In this document: positions 1 through 6,197 of the stretch, piece after piece
How the letters are laid out: the number at the start of each line of letters is the position of its first letter
Position numbering within the stretch: the stretch's first letter is position 1
Program-made: the position numbers and the translations under genes
The notes under the pieces: model-generated
Database searches by the model: none
The model's input: the letters and a program-made list of their open reading frames with translations, nothing else
What the model was told of the DNA's origin: nothing
NCBI GenBank assembly: GCA_023433265.1
Contig: JAEZDR010000103.1
Coordinates: 1-15,259, forward strand
Length of the DNA stretch: 15,259 bases
DNA from: Bacteroidota bacterium
GTDB taxonomy: Bacteria; Bacteroidota; Bacteroidia; Chitinophagales; Chitinophagaceae
Direction of reading: 5' to 3'

Positions 1-789
1 CTGCAATACAGCACCGACGGTGTAAATTTCACAAACTTTGGTTCGCCATATGATATTTCAGGAACTACATTTTCAGGTACTACTTTTAAACCAGAAGTAG
101 AAGACACCTTCGATTTATCGGCAATTACATCACTTAATAACGCGCCTACAGTTTATTTTAGGGTAGCTGTTGCTCCCGGTAGTACTGCAATCAATGGCAG
201 TGCCATAGCCACAGGCGGCACTGGCCGTATAGACGATTTTACTGTACTGGCATCAACTGTACTTCCTATTAGAGTTGCAAGCTTCAACGCTACTCTTGCT
301 GCTGAAGGTGTAAATGTTTCCTGGAACACTGCTTCGGAAGTGAATGCTGCAAGCTTTACGATTGAAAGAAGCTTTGACGGTAAAAACTTTGAAGCTGTTG
401 GACAGGTAGAAGCTAAGAACACAGCAGCTTCTTACAATTATTATGATGTTGTTTCTGTAAAAGGAACTGTTTATTACAGGCTGAAGATGGTAGACAAGGA
501 CGGCAGCTTTACTTACAGCCTTGTTGCAAGCGTAAGCAACAAATCATCTGTAGGCATCAGCGCCTTCCCTAACCCAACTACCGACAGGTTGGTACTTAAC
601 TACACGAAAGCCGAAAAAGGCGCTGTGGTAGAAATCTTCACTCTTGCCGGTGAGCGCGTTAGCAGGCAGGCAATTGCTGCGGGTTCTGTTCAAACTGAGC
701 TGAATGTATCTAACCTAGCCAAGGGCACTTATTTGCTTATCATGCAAAATGGCAGCGAAAGAACCACTACAAAGGTTGTGAAGCTGTAA
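1..789 (+). CDS. T9SS type A sorting domain protein, 3' part only
   Basis: The frame is open from base 1 to a TAA at 787-789, giving 262 residues; the start and signal peptide lie outside the window. The first ~85 residues look like the end of a beta-sandwich module, with a VYFRVAVAPGSTAING motif followed by a TGGTGRIDDF motif. An FN3-like module follows (about residues 90-180, containing YYRLKMVDKDGSF). The C-terminal ~75 residues form a Por-type sorting domain: the AFPNPTTDRL motif, a KGTYLL motif and a terminal KVVKL. In this family the C-terminal domain directs export across the outer membrane by the type IX system and is usually removed when cargo is attached to the surface or released. 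It is clearly paralogous to the next gene over the whole visible part. An internal ATG at 340 is not the real start, because homology continues upstream of it. The function of the mature protein is unknown. Confidence 0.93.
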   Translation: MQYSTDGVNFTNFGSPYDISGTTFSGTTFKPEVEDTFDLSAITSLNNAPTVYFRVAVAPGSTAINGSAIATGGTGRIDDFTVLASTVLPIRVASFNATLAAEGVNVSWNTASEVNAASFTIERSFDGKNFEAVGQVEAKNTAASYNYYDVVSVKGTVYYRLKMVDKDGSFTYSLVASVSNKSSVGISAFPNPTTDRLVLNYTKAEKGAVVEIFTLAGERVSRQAIAAGSVQTELNVSNLAKGTYLLIMQNGSERTTTKVVKL

Positions 790-808
790 GGCGTTCTTTT
801 TGTCAACA

Positions 809-855
809 TATAAAATTAAACTGCCAATCGTATTGATTGGCAGTTTAATTTTATA
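809..855 (+). terminator. 21-bp perfect hairpin between the two T9SS genes
   Basis: Bases 809-829 are exactly complementary to 835-855, with a 5-base loop (gtatt). The outer part of the stem is A/T-rich, so the descending arm contains a TTTAATTTT stretch that could serve as the U-rich element in place of a separate tail. It starts 20 bases after the upstream stop and ends 24 bases before the next ATG. It reads as a terminator, possibly leaky or a processing/stabilising hairpin, since little room is left for a separate promoter for the downstream gene. Confidence 0.7.
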
Positions 856-879
856 CCCCAAACAAGTAAACCAGTGCAT

Positions 880-2085
880 ATGAGAAAATTTGACTTAAGA
901 AAAATAGCGGGATTTGCTTTAGCGATTCTCCTTGCAAGCGTTTCTTCCACAGCCTATAGCCAGACTTTATTGGCGCAATGGAGATTTGAGACAACCGACT
1001 TTCCGGCCACCCCGTCGCAAACACCCGTACTTTCGACCGGTTCTGTGCTTGCGGACACAGGAGCTAATGTGAGTACCTCTTCCTTTACAGCCTTCCACAG
1101 CAGTGCGAGCACGGTTTGGAGCACACCTGTGGGCAATGGTTCCGGCAACTCGCTTAGCTCGAACAACTGGGCGCCCGGCGACTATTATCAATTCCAGGTA
1201 AGCACACTCGGATACGGAGGTATTGGAATTGCCTGGGGCCAAACAGGCAGCAATACAGGCCCTCAAACCTGGAAGGTTCAGTACAGCATTGACGGTACCA
1301 ACTTTGTTGATGTACCCGTTGTGTATCCTGGTGCCACGTACACGGTTACGAATGAAACCTGGTCTGCAACTACCGCCAACCCCCTCAGCGTAAAAACCAC
1401 AGACGTAACAACCCTTCCTGTTTTGTTTAACCAGCCGATGGTTTACTTCAGGCTGGTGGTAGCCCCCGGCAGCACGGCAATTAACGGAGGGGCTATTGGC
1501 ACCGGTGGCACCGCACGTATTGACGACTTTTCAATCGGAGCTATGGTGGTGTTCCCAGTAAAACTAACCAGCTTTACCGCAACGCCAGGCGAACAGGGAA
1601 TAACACTTAACTGGAACACGGCAGTAGAGGAAAACGCTCATAGTTTTGTTATTGAACGAAGCACTGATGGCAAAGACTTCAGCAAAATAGCAGAAGTGGA
1701 AGCCAGCAATCATTCTTCGGGCAGTTCCTACACTTACCAGGATGCAACAGCTAAGACGGGCACCTTATACTATCGTCTCAAAATGACTGATAAAGACGGG
1801 AGCTTTACCTACAGTAATGTTGCTATGGTAAATCTGCAGTTTAAAGGTGGAATTAAGGTGTATCCTAACCCCGTGGCCGACAAGCTGACAATCAATTATG
1901 AGAAAGCAGAAAAAGGTGCCAGTGTAGAAATAATGAGCTTAAACGGAACACGCCTCGTTTCGCAGCCATTGGCTATCGGAACGGCAGAAGCCGAACTTAA
2001 TCTTTCTCATTTACCAAAAGGTACCTATATAGTTGTTATAGTGAACGGAAACCAAACGTATAAACAAAAACTGGTGAAATTATAG
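880..2085 (+). CDS. secreted T9SS type A sorting domain protein
   Basis: This is a complete 401-residue protein. I chose the ATG at 880 over the in-frame GTG at 874 because it gives a normal signal peptide: MRKFDLRK, then a hydrophobic core, with likely cleavage after AYS (residue 27) and a Gln at the new N-terminus. Residues ~28-220 form an all-beta module of unknown function that ends in a PGSTAING...GGTARIDDF motif. Residues ~226-316 are FN3-like (ITLNWNT, FVIERSTDGKDF, YYRLKMTDKDGSF). Residues ~327-401 are the T9SS sorting domain (VYPNPVADKL, KGTYIVV, terminal KLVKL). The protein should cross the inner membrane by Sec and the outer membrane by T9SS. It is paralogous to the preceding gene, with the same domain order, but many third codon positions differ, so the duplication is not recent. 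No catalytic motif is visible; an adhesin or structural role is possible but not shown. Confidence 0.93.
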   Translation: MRKFDLRKIAGFALAILLASVSSTAYSQTLLAQWRFETTDFPATPSQTPVLSTGSVLADTGANVSTSSFTAFHSSASTVWSTPVGNGSGNSLSSNNWAPGDYYQFQVSTLGYGGIGIAWGQTGSNTGPQTWKVQYSIDGTNFVDVPVVYPGATYTVTNETWSATTANPLSVKTTDVTTLPVLFNQPMVYFRLVVAPGSTAINGGAIGTGGTARIDDFSIGAMVVFPVKLTSFTATPGEQGITLNWNTAVEENAHSFVIERSTDGKDFSKIAEVEASNHSSGSSYTYQDATAKTGTLYYRLKMTDKDGSFTYSNVAMVNLQFKGGIKVYPNPVADKLTINYEKAEKGASVEIMSLNGTRLVSQPLAIGTAEAELNLSHLPKGTYIVVIVNGNQTYKQKLVKL

Positions 2086-2105
2086 GCCGGGAAAATTGAA
2101 CTGAG

Positions 2106-2134
2106 GAGCCGCAATAGCATGCGGCTCTTTTTTT
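2106..2134 (+). terminator. intrinsic terminator after the second T9SS gene
   Basis: GAGCCGCA (2106-2113) pairs with TGCGGCTC (2120-2127) around a 6-base loop, followed by seven T residues. It is a textbook plus-strand terminator 20 bases after the stop at 2085. It sits in the convergent gap before the stop of the oxidoreductase gene on minus; on that strand there is no U-tract after the stem, so it probably works one way only. Confidence 0.92.
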
Positions 2135-2135
2135 A

Positions 2136-3155
2136 TTAGACTGTAACAACCACTTTGCCGATGGTTTTTCCTGATTGAAAAAGATGAATAGCGTCGCGCA
2201 TTTGGTCGAATTGAAACACCTGCCCCACGTGTTGTGGTGGCAATTGTAACTTGAACAGCTTTTGCAGGATGCCTAACATAAGATCGGTTTGTTCGTAGAG
2301 AAATATCAGGTTAAAACCCATGAGGCTTTTGTTTTGGCTGGGCAGCCGTAAAGGATCCACCTTAGGCCTTTGCAGGAATCTCCATAAGAGTTTAGGATAA
2401 TCGGGTGCCGGTGAATGGCTTGTGAAGCTCGCACTTCCATAGGCTACTAATCTTCCCATTGGCGCCAGTGCATCCCAACTGTGCCGGAATATGCTGCCGC
2501 CTATACATTCCAATACCAGCATCAACGGTCTGCCACCGAGAGCTTCCCGGAGCTGGTTTGCGAAATTTTTATTCCTTACGAAGACTGCATCATAACCTTC
2601 CTGCTGCAATAGTTCCACCTTATTTTCAGAACCTACAGTGCCTATCGTAAAGGCATTGAACTTCTTAGCGATGCGATTAGCAAGAATACCTACCCCTCCT
2701 GCTGCGCTATGGATTAGCACGGCCATGCCCGGTTGTAGATTTCCGAGTTCCAATAGGGCGTAATAGGCAGTTAAGCCCTGTACAAGAAAGGCCGCACCCT
2801 CCTGGAATGTCCAGCCTGTTGGAAGCGGGATTACATAATGATGGTGAAGGTTGATATGCGTAGCATAGGCCCCAAACTTTGTAACTCCCATTACATGGTC
2901 GCCTGTTTTTACTGATGAAACGTCATTTCCTACAGCGACAACAACACCCGAGAATTCTAACCCCGGCACAAAGCTTCCTTTAGGCGTAGCCTTATAAAGG
3001 CCTTGCATGGCGAAGATGTCGGCAAAATTGAGCCCGATTGCCCGCACTGCAACAGTTACCTCGAAAGCTGCCGGTGGAGGCAACTGTTCGGTAATTAATT
3101 TCAGGTTGTTGATGGAACCCGCGGAAGGCATTCGATAACACTGACGTTGGAGCAT
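2136..3155 (-). CDS. zinc-binding dehydrogenase family / quinone oxidoreductase, VAT-1-like
   Basis: This 339-residue protein belongs to the medium-chain dehydrogenase/reductase superfamily. Residues ~20-130 form the GroES-like substrate domain (LNFADIFAMQGLY, FVPGLEFSGVV). The NADPH-binding Rossmann domain carries the AAGGVG loop at 151-156. The catalytic-zinc GHE motif of alcohol dehydrogenases is replaced by GLEFSG, as in zinc-free quinone oxidoreductases. The segment PLRLPSQNKSLMGFNL (~268-283) resembles the VAT-1-like branch. It would catalyse NADPH-dependent reduction of a quinone or enone in the cytoplasm; the true substrate cannot be read from the sequence. The start at 3155 is an ATG; residue 9 is a second possible Met, so the N-terminus is slightly uncertain. 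It is divergent from the SIMPL gene across 138 bp and convergent with the T9SS gene. No good terminator of its own is visible on the minus strand. Confidence 0.9.
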   Translation of the reverse strand: MLQRQCYRMPSAGSINNLKLITEQLPPPAAFEVTVAVRAIGLNFADIFAMQGLYKATPKGSFVPGLEFSGVVVAVGNDVSSVKTGDHVMGVTKFGAYATHINLHHHYVIPLPTGWTFQEGAAFLVQGLTAYYALLELGNLQPGMAVLIHSAAGGVGILANRIAKKFNAFTIGTVGSENKVELLQQEGYDAVFVRNKNFANQLREALGGRPLMLVLECIGGSIFRHSWDALAPMGRLVAYGSASFTSHSPAPDYPKLLWRFLQRPKVDPLRLPSQNKSLMGFNLIFLYEQTDLMLGILQKLFKLQLPPQHVGQVFQFDQMRDAIHLFQSGKTIGKVVVTV

Positions 3156-3293
3156 GCAGCGAAAATAGGCATCCCGTTCCTGAATACATTTTTAAGGAGA
3201 AGCAAGACCCGGATAGTATTTAACAGCACTTTGAGCCGAAAGCAACAAAAGAAGCCCGAAACCTGTCTACCTTGTATCAAGATTGGTTTATTT

Positions 3294-4025
3294 ATGAGAT
3301 ACTATCTTACAGCAGCTATTATTGGCATCAGCTTTATTATTGCGCTTTGGTTTGCAGCCAATGCAATTAAGTATAGGGCTACAACAGCGGAAGTGATTAA
3401 CGTAACCGGGAGTGCAGAGAAAGACTTTGTAAGCGACCTGATAGTTTGGAACGGCTCTTTTTCGCGCAAGACGATGGACCTGAAATCGGCTTATGCAATG
3501 CTGAAGGAAGATGAACGGAAGATACGTTCGTACCTAGTGTCAAAAAATATCAAAGAAAGCGAAGTGGTCTTTTCATCGGTTGAGATCCGGAAGGAGTTTG
3601 ACTACAATTACGATCAACAAGGCAGGCAGACAGGTTCGGTATTTACAGGCTTCAATCTTTCGCAGCAAGTAAAGGTTGAATCTGTGGATGTTGACAAGGT
3701 GGAAGTGCTGTCAAGGGAAATAACCCAACTGATAGAAGCCGGCATTGAATTTAACTCGCAGCCCCCATCCTACTATTTTACAAAGCTAAGCGAGCTTAAG
3801 ATTGACCTATTGTCCAAAGCAAGCGCCGATGCAACAACAAGGGCCACCTCAATAGCAAAAAATGCTAATAGCAGTCTTGGCGACTTACGCAAAGCGAGCA
3901 TGGGGGTATTCCAGATAACCGGCCGGAACAGTAATGAAGATTATAGCTACGGCGGGGCCTTCAATACCACAAGTAAGCTGAAAACAGCAACCATCACGGT
4001 GAAAATGGAGTATGCAGTAGACTAG
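3294..4025 (+). CDS. SIMPL domain-containing protein (DUF541/YggE-like)
   Basis: The protein has 243 residues from the ATG at 3294. The frame stays open upstream to 3147, but that extension overlaps the divergent oxidoreductase start and has no signal-like sequence. From 3294 the protein starts MRYYLTAAIIGIS with one N-terminal membrane segment (~5-23), so it is either membrane-anchored or exported. Residues ~34-242 match the SIMPL pattern: an INVTGSAEKDF opening, central strands, the FTGFNLSQQVKVES segment, and a C-terminal ATITVKMEYAV strand. Family members are periplasmic or membrane-attached proteins of poorly defined function; E. coli YggE is linked to oxidative stress, which should not be assumed here. 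Its TAG stop shares bases with the stop of the convergent small membrane protein gene. No plus-strand terminator is seen before that antisense gene. Confidence 0.88.
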   Translation: MRYYLTAAIIGISFIIALWFAANAIKYRATTAEVINVTGSAEKDFVSDLIVWNGSFSRKTMDLKSAYAMLKEDERKIRSYLVSKNIKESEVVFSSVEIRKEFDYNYDQQGRQTGSVFTGFNLSQQVKVESVDVDKVEVLSREITQLIEAGIEFNSQPPSYYFTKLSELKIDLLSKASADATTRATSIAKNANSSLGDLRKASMGVFQITGRNSNEDYSYGGAFNTTSKLKTATITVKMEYAVD

Positions 4026-4330
4026 CGAGCTGCTGTTACCAGCAATAGGATTGACAACCCAATAAAAACCAGGGACAAAACAGGATAGGTTTTCCAGTGT
4101 TTAGCAGCGAGCAAAAGCTGGGATCCCGAAATCAATGGAACGATAACAATCAGCGCCAGCATGGGCAGAGCAAGTATTTCATATACGGCTCCAACCACTG
4201 CATGCTGATAAACATCTTTGACCACAAATAAAAACAAGGAGTAAAATAACAAAGGAAGCATGGCTACAACCGTAACGATGCGCAATAGTTTTAGCTCTAC
4301 AAGCTCGCGAAGAAATGGTTTTGATGGCAC
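4022..4330 (-). CDS. small three-helix membrane protein, unrecognised
   Basis: This 102-residue frame starts with GTG at 4328-4330 and has no recognised family. Three hydrophobic segments are clear: about residues 15-36 (IVTVVAMLPLLFYSLFLFVV), 47-70 (ILALPMLALIVIVPLISG) and 81-99 (LSLVFIGLSILLLV). The short loops hold charged residues (VKDVYQH, AAKHWKTY). The N-terminal MPSKPFLRELVELKLLR is basic and amphipathic. The coherent membrane topology and the fit to its neighbours support a real gene. Its stop lies inside the CTAG that also carries the SIMPL stop. The start is uncertain: a later ATG at residue 24 would remove half of the first helix, so the GTG is preferred. It begins about 55 bp after the terminator of the E2 transcript and so probably has its own promoter; a TAACTTTA sequence just upstream is only weakly promoter-like. 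Confidence 0.72.
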   Translation of the reverse strand: MPSKPFLRELVELKLLRIVTVVAMLPLLFYSLFLFVVKDVYQHAVVGAVYEILALPMLALIVIVPLISGSQLLLAAKHWKTYPVLSLVFIGLSILLLVTAAR

Positions 4331-4726
4331 GACCTACTAAAGTTACAGATTTCCGGGGCGAAGTATGTTTTTCGTATAAGTTCCATAAAAACAAAATGCC
4401 CTGGCAAAACTACCAAGGCATTTATTGTGGTTAGCAAAATCAACTGAATGACATTGTTTCACCAAAGGTTTTTCTCTCTCACACCAACCGTTCCACACCA
4501 TGTTTCATCTCTCTCACAAATCCTTCCTCACAACCCTTCTCACATCACTCTTCACCATTCACTCTCACATTTCCATTCATCACATTTCCAGTCTCCACAT
4601 CCACTCTTCACTTCAACATTCATCAAACCCTCTATTCTATCTTCACCCTATCGCTCTTCTATGTATCTAATATAAAATACTGTGCCAAAGCCACAAACTA
4701 GTAACAAGCAACTGATAAACAGTAGT
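4331..4726. other. gene-free region with a G-depleted, C-rich tract
   Basis: No convincing gene lies in these 396 bases. They hold the terminator at 4384-4423 and then a low-complexity tract. Between 4471 and 4680 the plus strand has only five G residues (4490, 4502, 4591, 4653, 4663); 4503-4590 has none, while about 41% of those 88 bases are C. The word TCTCACA recurs at 4477, 4512, 4538 and 4563. A plus-strand open frame of 75 codons (4448-4675) crosses it, but it consists almost wholly of Ser, His, Pro, Thr, Leu and Phe, as expected from translating such DNA, and is not accepted as a gene. All minus-strand frames are stop-rich. A plus-strand RNA here would be unstructured and C-rich, like a Rho loading (rut) site; that role is inferred. 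Confidence 0.8.
4384..4423 (-). terminator. intrinsic terminator for the minus-strand E2 transcript
   Basis: On the minus strand AAATGCCTTGG (4423-4413) pairs with CCAGGGCATTT (4404-4394), an 11-bp stem with one mismatch and an 8-base loop. It is followed by TGTTTTTATGG, a broken U-tract. It would end minus-strand transcripts coming from the acyltransferase gene at 4727, leaving a ~300-base 3' untranslated region that includes the unusual tract at 4471-4680. Confidence 0.72.
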
Positions 4727-6106
4727 TTACCAAACCTGGCGATTTACGTCCCAGGCTTCAAATTCCTGTGCTACTGCCGTTAAGAAAGAAGCGCCCAAAC
4801 TACCATCAACAATACGATGATCGTAACTCATTGATAAGTACATCATGTGGCGGATGCCGATGGTATCGCCCTGCGGTGTTTCAATAACAACCGGCCTTTT
4901 CTTAATAGCACCCACGGCCATAATAGCAACCTGCGGTTGGTTGATAATTGGCGTGCCCATGAGGCTGCCGAATGTACCAACGTTAGTAAGTGTAAAGGTT
5001 CCGCCTTGCGTATCGTCGGGCCTCAGCCTGTTGTTACGGGCATTGTCAGCCATCGTGTTTACCTGTTTGCTCAGGCCCACAAGATTCAGATAGTCGGCGT
5101 TACGTATTACCGGAACAATCAGGTTGCCGGTTGGCAGCGCTGTAGCCATTCCGATATTGATGTCGCGCTTGATGATGATCTTATCTCCGTCCAAGGAACT
5201 GTTGATAAGCGGGAAGCGCTTAATTGCCCTTACAAGACAATCGATAAAGATGGGTGTAAAAGTGATGCGGGTGCCTTCGCGCTTCTCGAAATCCTTTTTC
5301 ACCTTTTCTCTCCAAAGCACGATATTGGTAACGTCGGCTTCAGAAAAGCTGGTTACATGCGGGCTTGTATGCTTGCTATCTACCATGTGCTTGGCAATCA
5401 GCTTACGCATACGATCCATTTCAACAATCTCAACATTGCCACCATAATTTGTTTCCGTAGATGGTGCGGACGACTGCGGCGCCGATGCCGACACTGCCGC
5501 AGGTTGTGCCGCTTGTTGCGGTGCTGCCTGCTGTGGAGATTGCTGTTGCTGCGCAGGAGCCTGGCTTGCGGCAGGAGCGCCTGTTTTACCCGCTTTCCTG
5601 TCTGCAACATATTGCAGAATATCTTTCTTGCTCACCCTACCCTCTGCACCTGTTCCGGGAATATTCTCCAGTTCTGACATGGAGATGCCTTCGCTGTTAG
5701 CTATGTTTAGAACAAGCGGGGAGTAAAACCTTGCACCGCCTGAAGCAGGCGCTGCAGCTTGCTGCTGCGGTTGGGGAGTGTACGGAACTTCGTTTGCCGG
5801 AACCTGTGGCTCTGGTGCTGAGGCTGCTGAAGCAGACGGAGCCGCAGGTGTGGTGGTGTGCACTCCATTGGTTTCAATCCTGGCTATGATACTGCCAATT
5901 GGCACTACATCGTTCTCTTTGTACAATATTTCCGTTATAACGCCGGAAGCAGTTGATGGAACCTCGCTATCCACCTTATCCGTTGCTATATCAAGAACTG
6001 TTTCGTCCTGATTTACTTTATCTCCGGGTTTCTTATGCCACTTTAAAACGGTGGCTTCCATAATACTTTCGCCCAATTTTGGCATTACCAGGTCTACGAG
6101 TGCCAT
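4727..6106 (-). CDS. 2-oxo acid dehydrogenase complex E2 (dihydrolipoamide acyltransferase)
   Basis: This is a 459-residue E2 core subunit. Residues 1-80 form one lipoyl domain with the lipoylated Lys44 in the DIATDKVDS motif. A linker rich in Ala, Pro and Gln leads to a peripheral subunit-binding domain at ~125-167 (FYSPLVLNIANSEGIS, GTGAEGRVSKKDIL). A second Ala/Pro/Gln linker (~172-218) leads to the catalytic acyltransferase domain at ~225-459, with the DHRIVDG active-site motif (His430, Asp434). It transfers an acyl group from lipoamide to CoA and forms the scaffold for E1 and E3. No E1 or E3 gene is adjacent, so the substrate class (pyruvate, 2-oxoglutarate or branched-chain) is not settled. 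The start ATG at 6106 gives the standard MALVDLVMPKLGES opening. It has its own candidate promoter at 6167-6197 and a terminator at 4384-4423. Confidence 0.95.
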   Translation of the reverse strand: MALVDLVMPKLGESIMEATVLKWHKKPGDKVNQDETVLDIATDKVDSEVPSTASGVITEILYKENDVVPIGSIIARIETNGVHTTTPAAPSASAASAPEPQVPANEVPYTPQPQQQAAAPASGGARFYSPLVLNIANSEGISMSELENIPGTGAEGRVSKKDILQYVADRKAGKTGAPAASQAPAQQQQSPQQAAPQQAAQPAAVSASAPQSSAPSTETNYGGNVEIVEMDRMRKLIAKHMVDSKHTSPHVTSFSEADVTNIVLWREKVKKDFEKREGTRITFTPIFIDCLVRAIKRFPLINSSLDGDKIIIKRDINIGMATALPTGNLIVPVIRNADYLNLVGLSKQVNTMADNARNNRLRPDDTQGGTFTLTNVGTFGSLMGTPIINQPQVAIMAVGAIKKRPVVIETPQGDTIGIRHMMYLSMSYDHRIVDGSLGASFLTAVAQEFEAWDVNRQVW

Positions 6107-6150
6107 ACAGTGTGATGTTTAATTTAATAAGAAGCAGTGGGTTACACTGT
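6107..6150 (-). promoter_or_regulatory. E2 leader with two mutually exclusive hairpins
   Basis: In the minus-strand RNA, ACAGUGU (6150-6144) can pair with ACACUGU (6113-6107), which directly abuts the AUG, giving a 7-bp stem with a 30-base loop. The CAGUG core of the same left arm can instead pair with CACUG at 6139-6135 to form a 5-bp hairpin with a 5-base loop. The two pairings exclude each other. Both are short, so a regulatory switch is only a suggestion. Confidence 0.35.
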
Positions 6151-6166
6151 GCAAAAAACAAGGTGG

Positions 6167-6197
6167 CAAAAGTACAGCTTAATAGCCAAACCTGCTA
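6167..6197 (-). promoter_or_regulatory. candidate Bacteroidota-type promoter for the E2 gene
   Basis: On the minus strand TACTTTTG (6174-6167) matches the TAnnTTTG -7 consensus exactly. TTAG (6198-6195) lies 20 bases upstream, one mismatch from the TTTG -33 element. Transcription would begin near 6160 and leave a leader of about 50 bases before the ATG at 6106. The -33 part overlaps the cinA stop codon. Confidence 0.55.

Noticed and set aside
874..879. GTG start for the second T9SS gene
   Set aside because: It adds only Met-His before an ATG that begins a normal signal peptide. There is no supporting ribosome binding site for either, so the ATG is simpler.
3147..3293. Upstream extension of the SIMPL frame by 49 codons
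   Set aside because: It overlaps the start of the divergent oxidoreductase and puts a non-signal-like stretch in front of a clear N-terminal membrane segment. The ATG at 3294 fits the family.
4448..4675. Plus-strand frame of 75 codons rich in Ser, His and Pro
   Set aside because: It is a by-product of the G-free tract, which rarely forms stop codons on this strand. The residues mirror the base composition, and there is no start signal or recognisable fold.
4847..5677. Plus-strand frame of 276 codons antisense to the E2 gene
   Set aside because: The E2 frame on the minus strand is certain, with lipoyl, binding and catalytic domains. The antisense frame has a Cys/Arg-rich, low-complexity product that follows the Ala/Pro/Gln linker codons.
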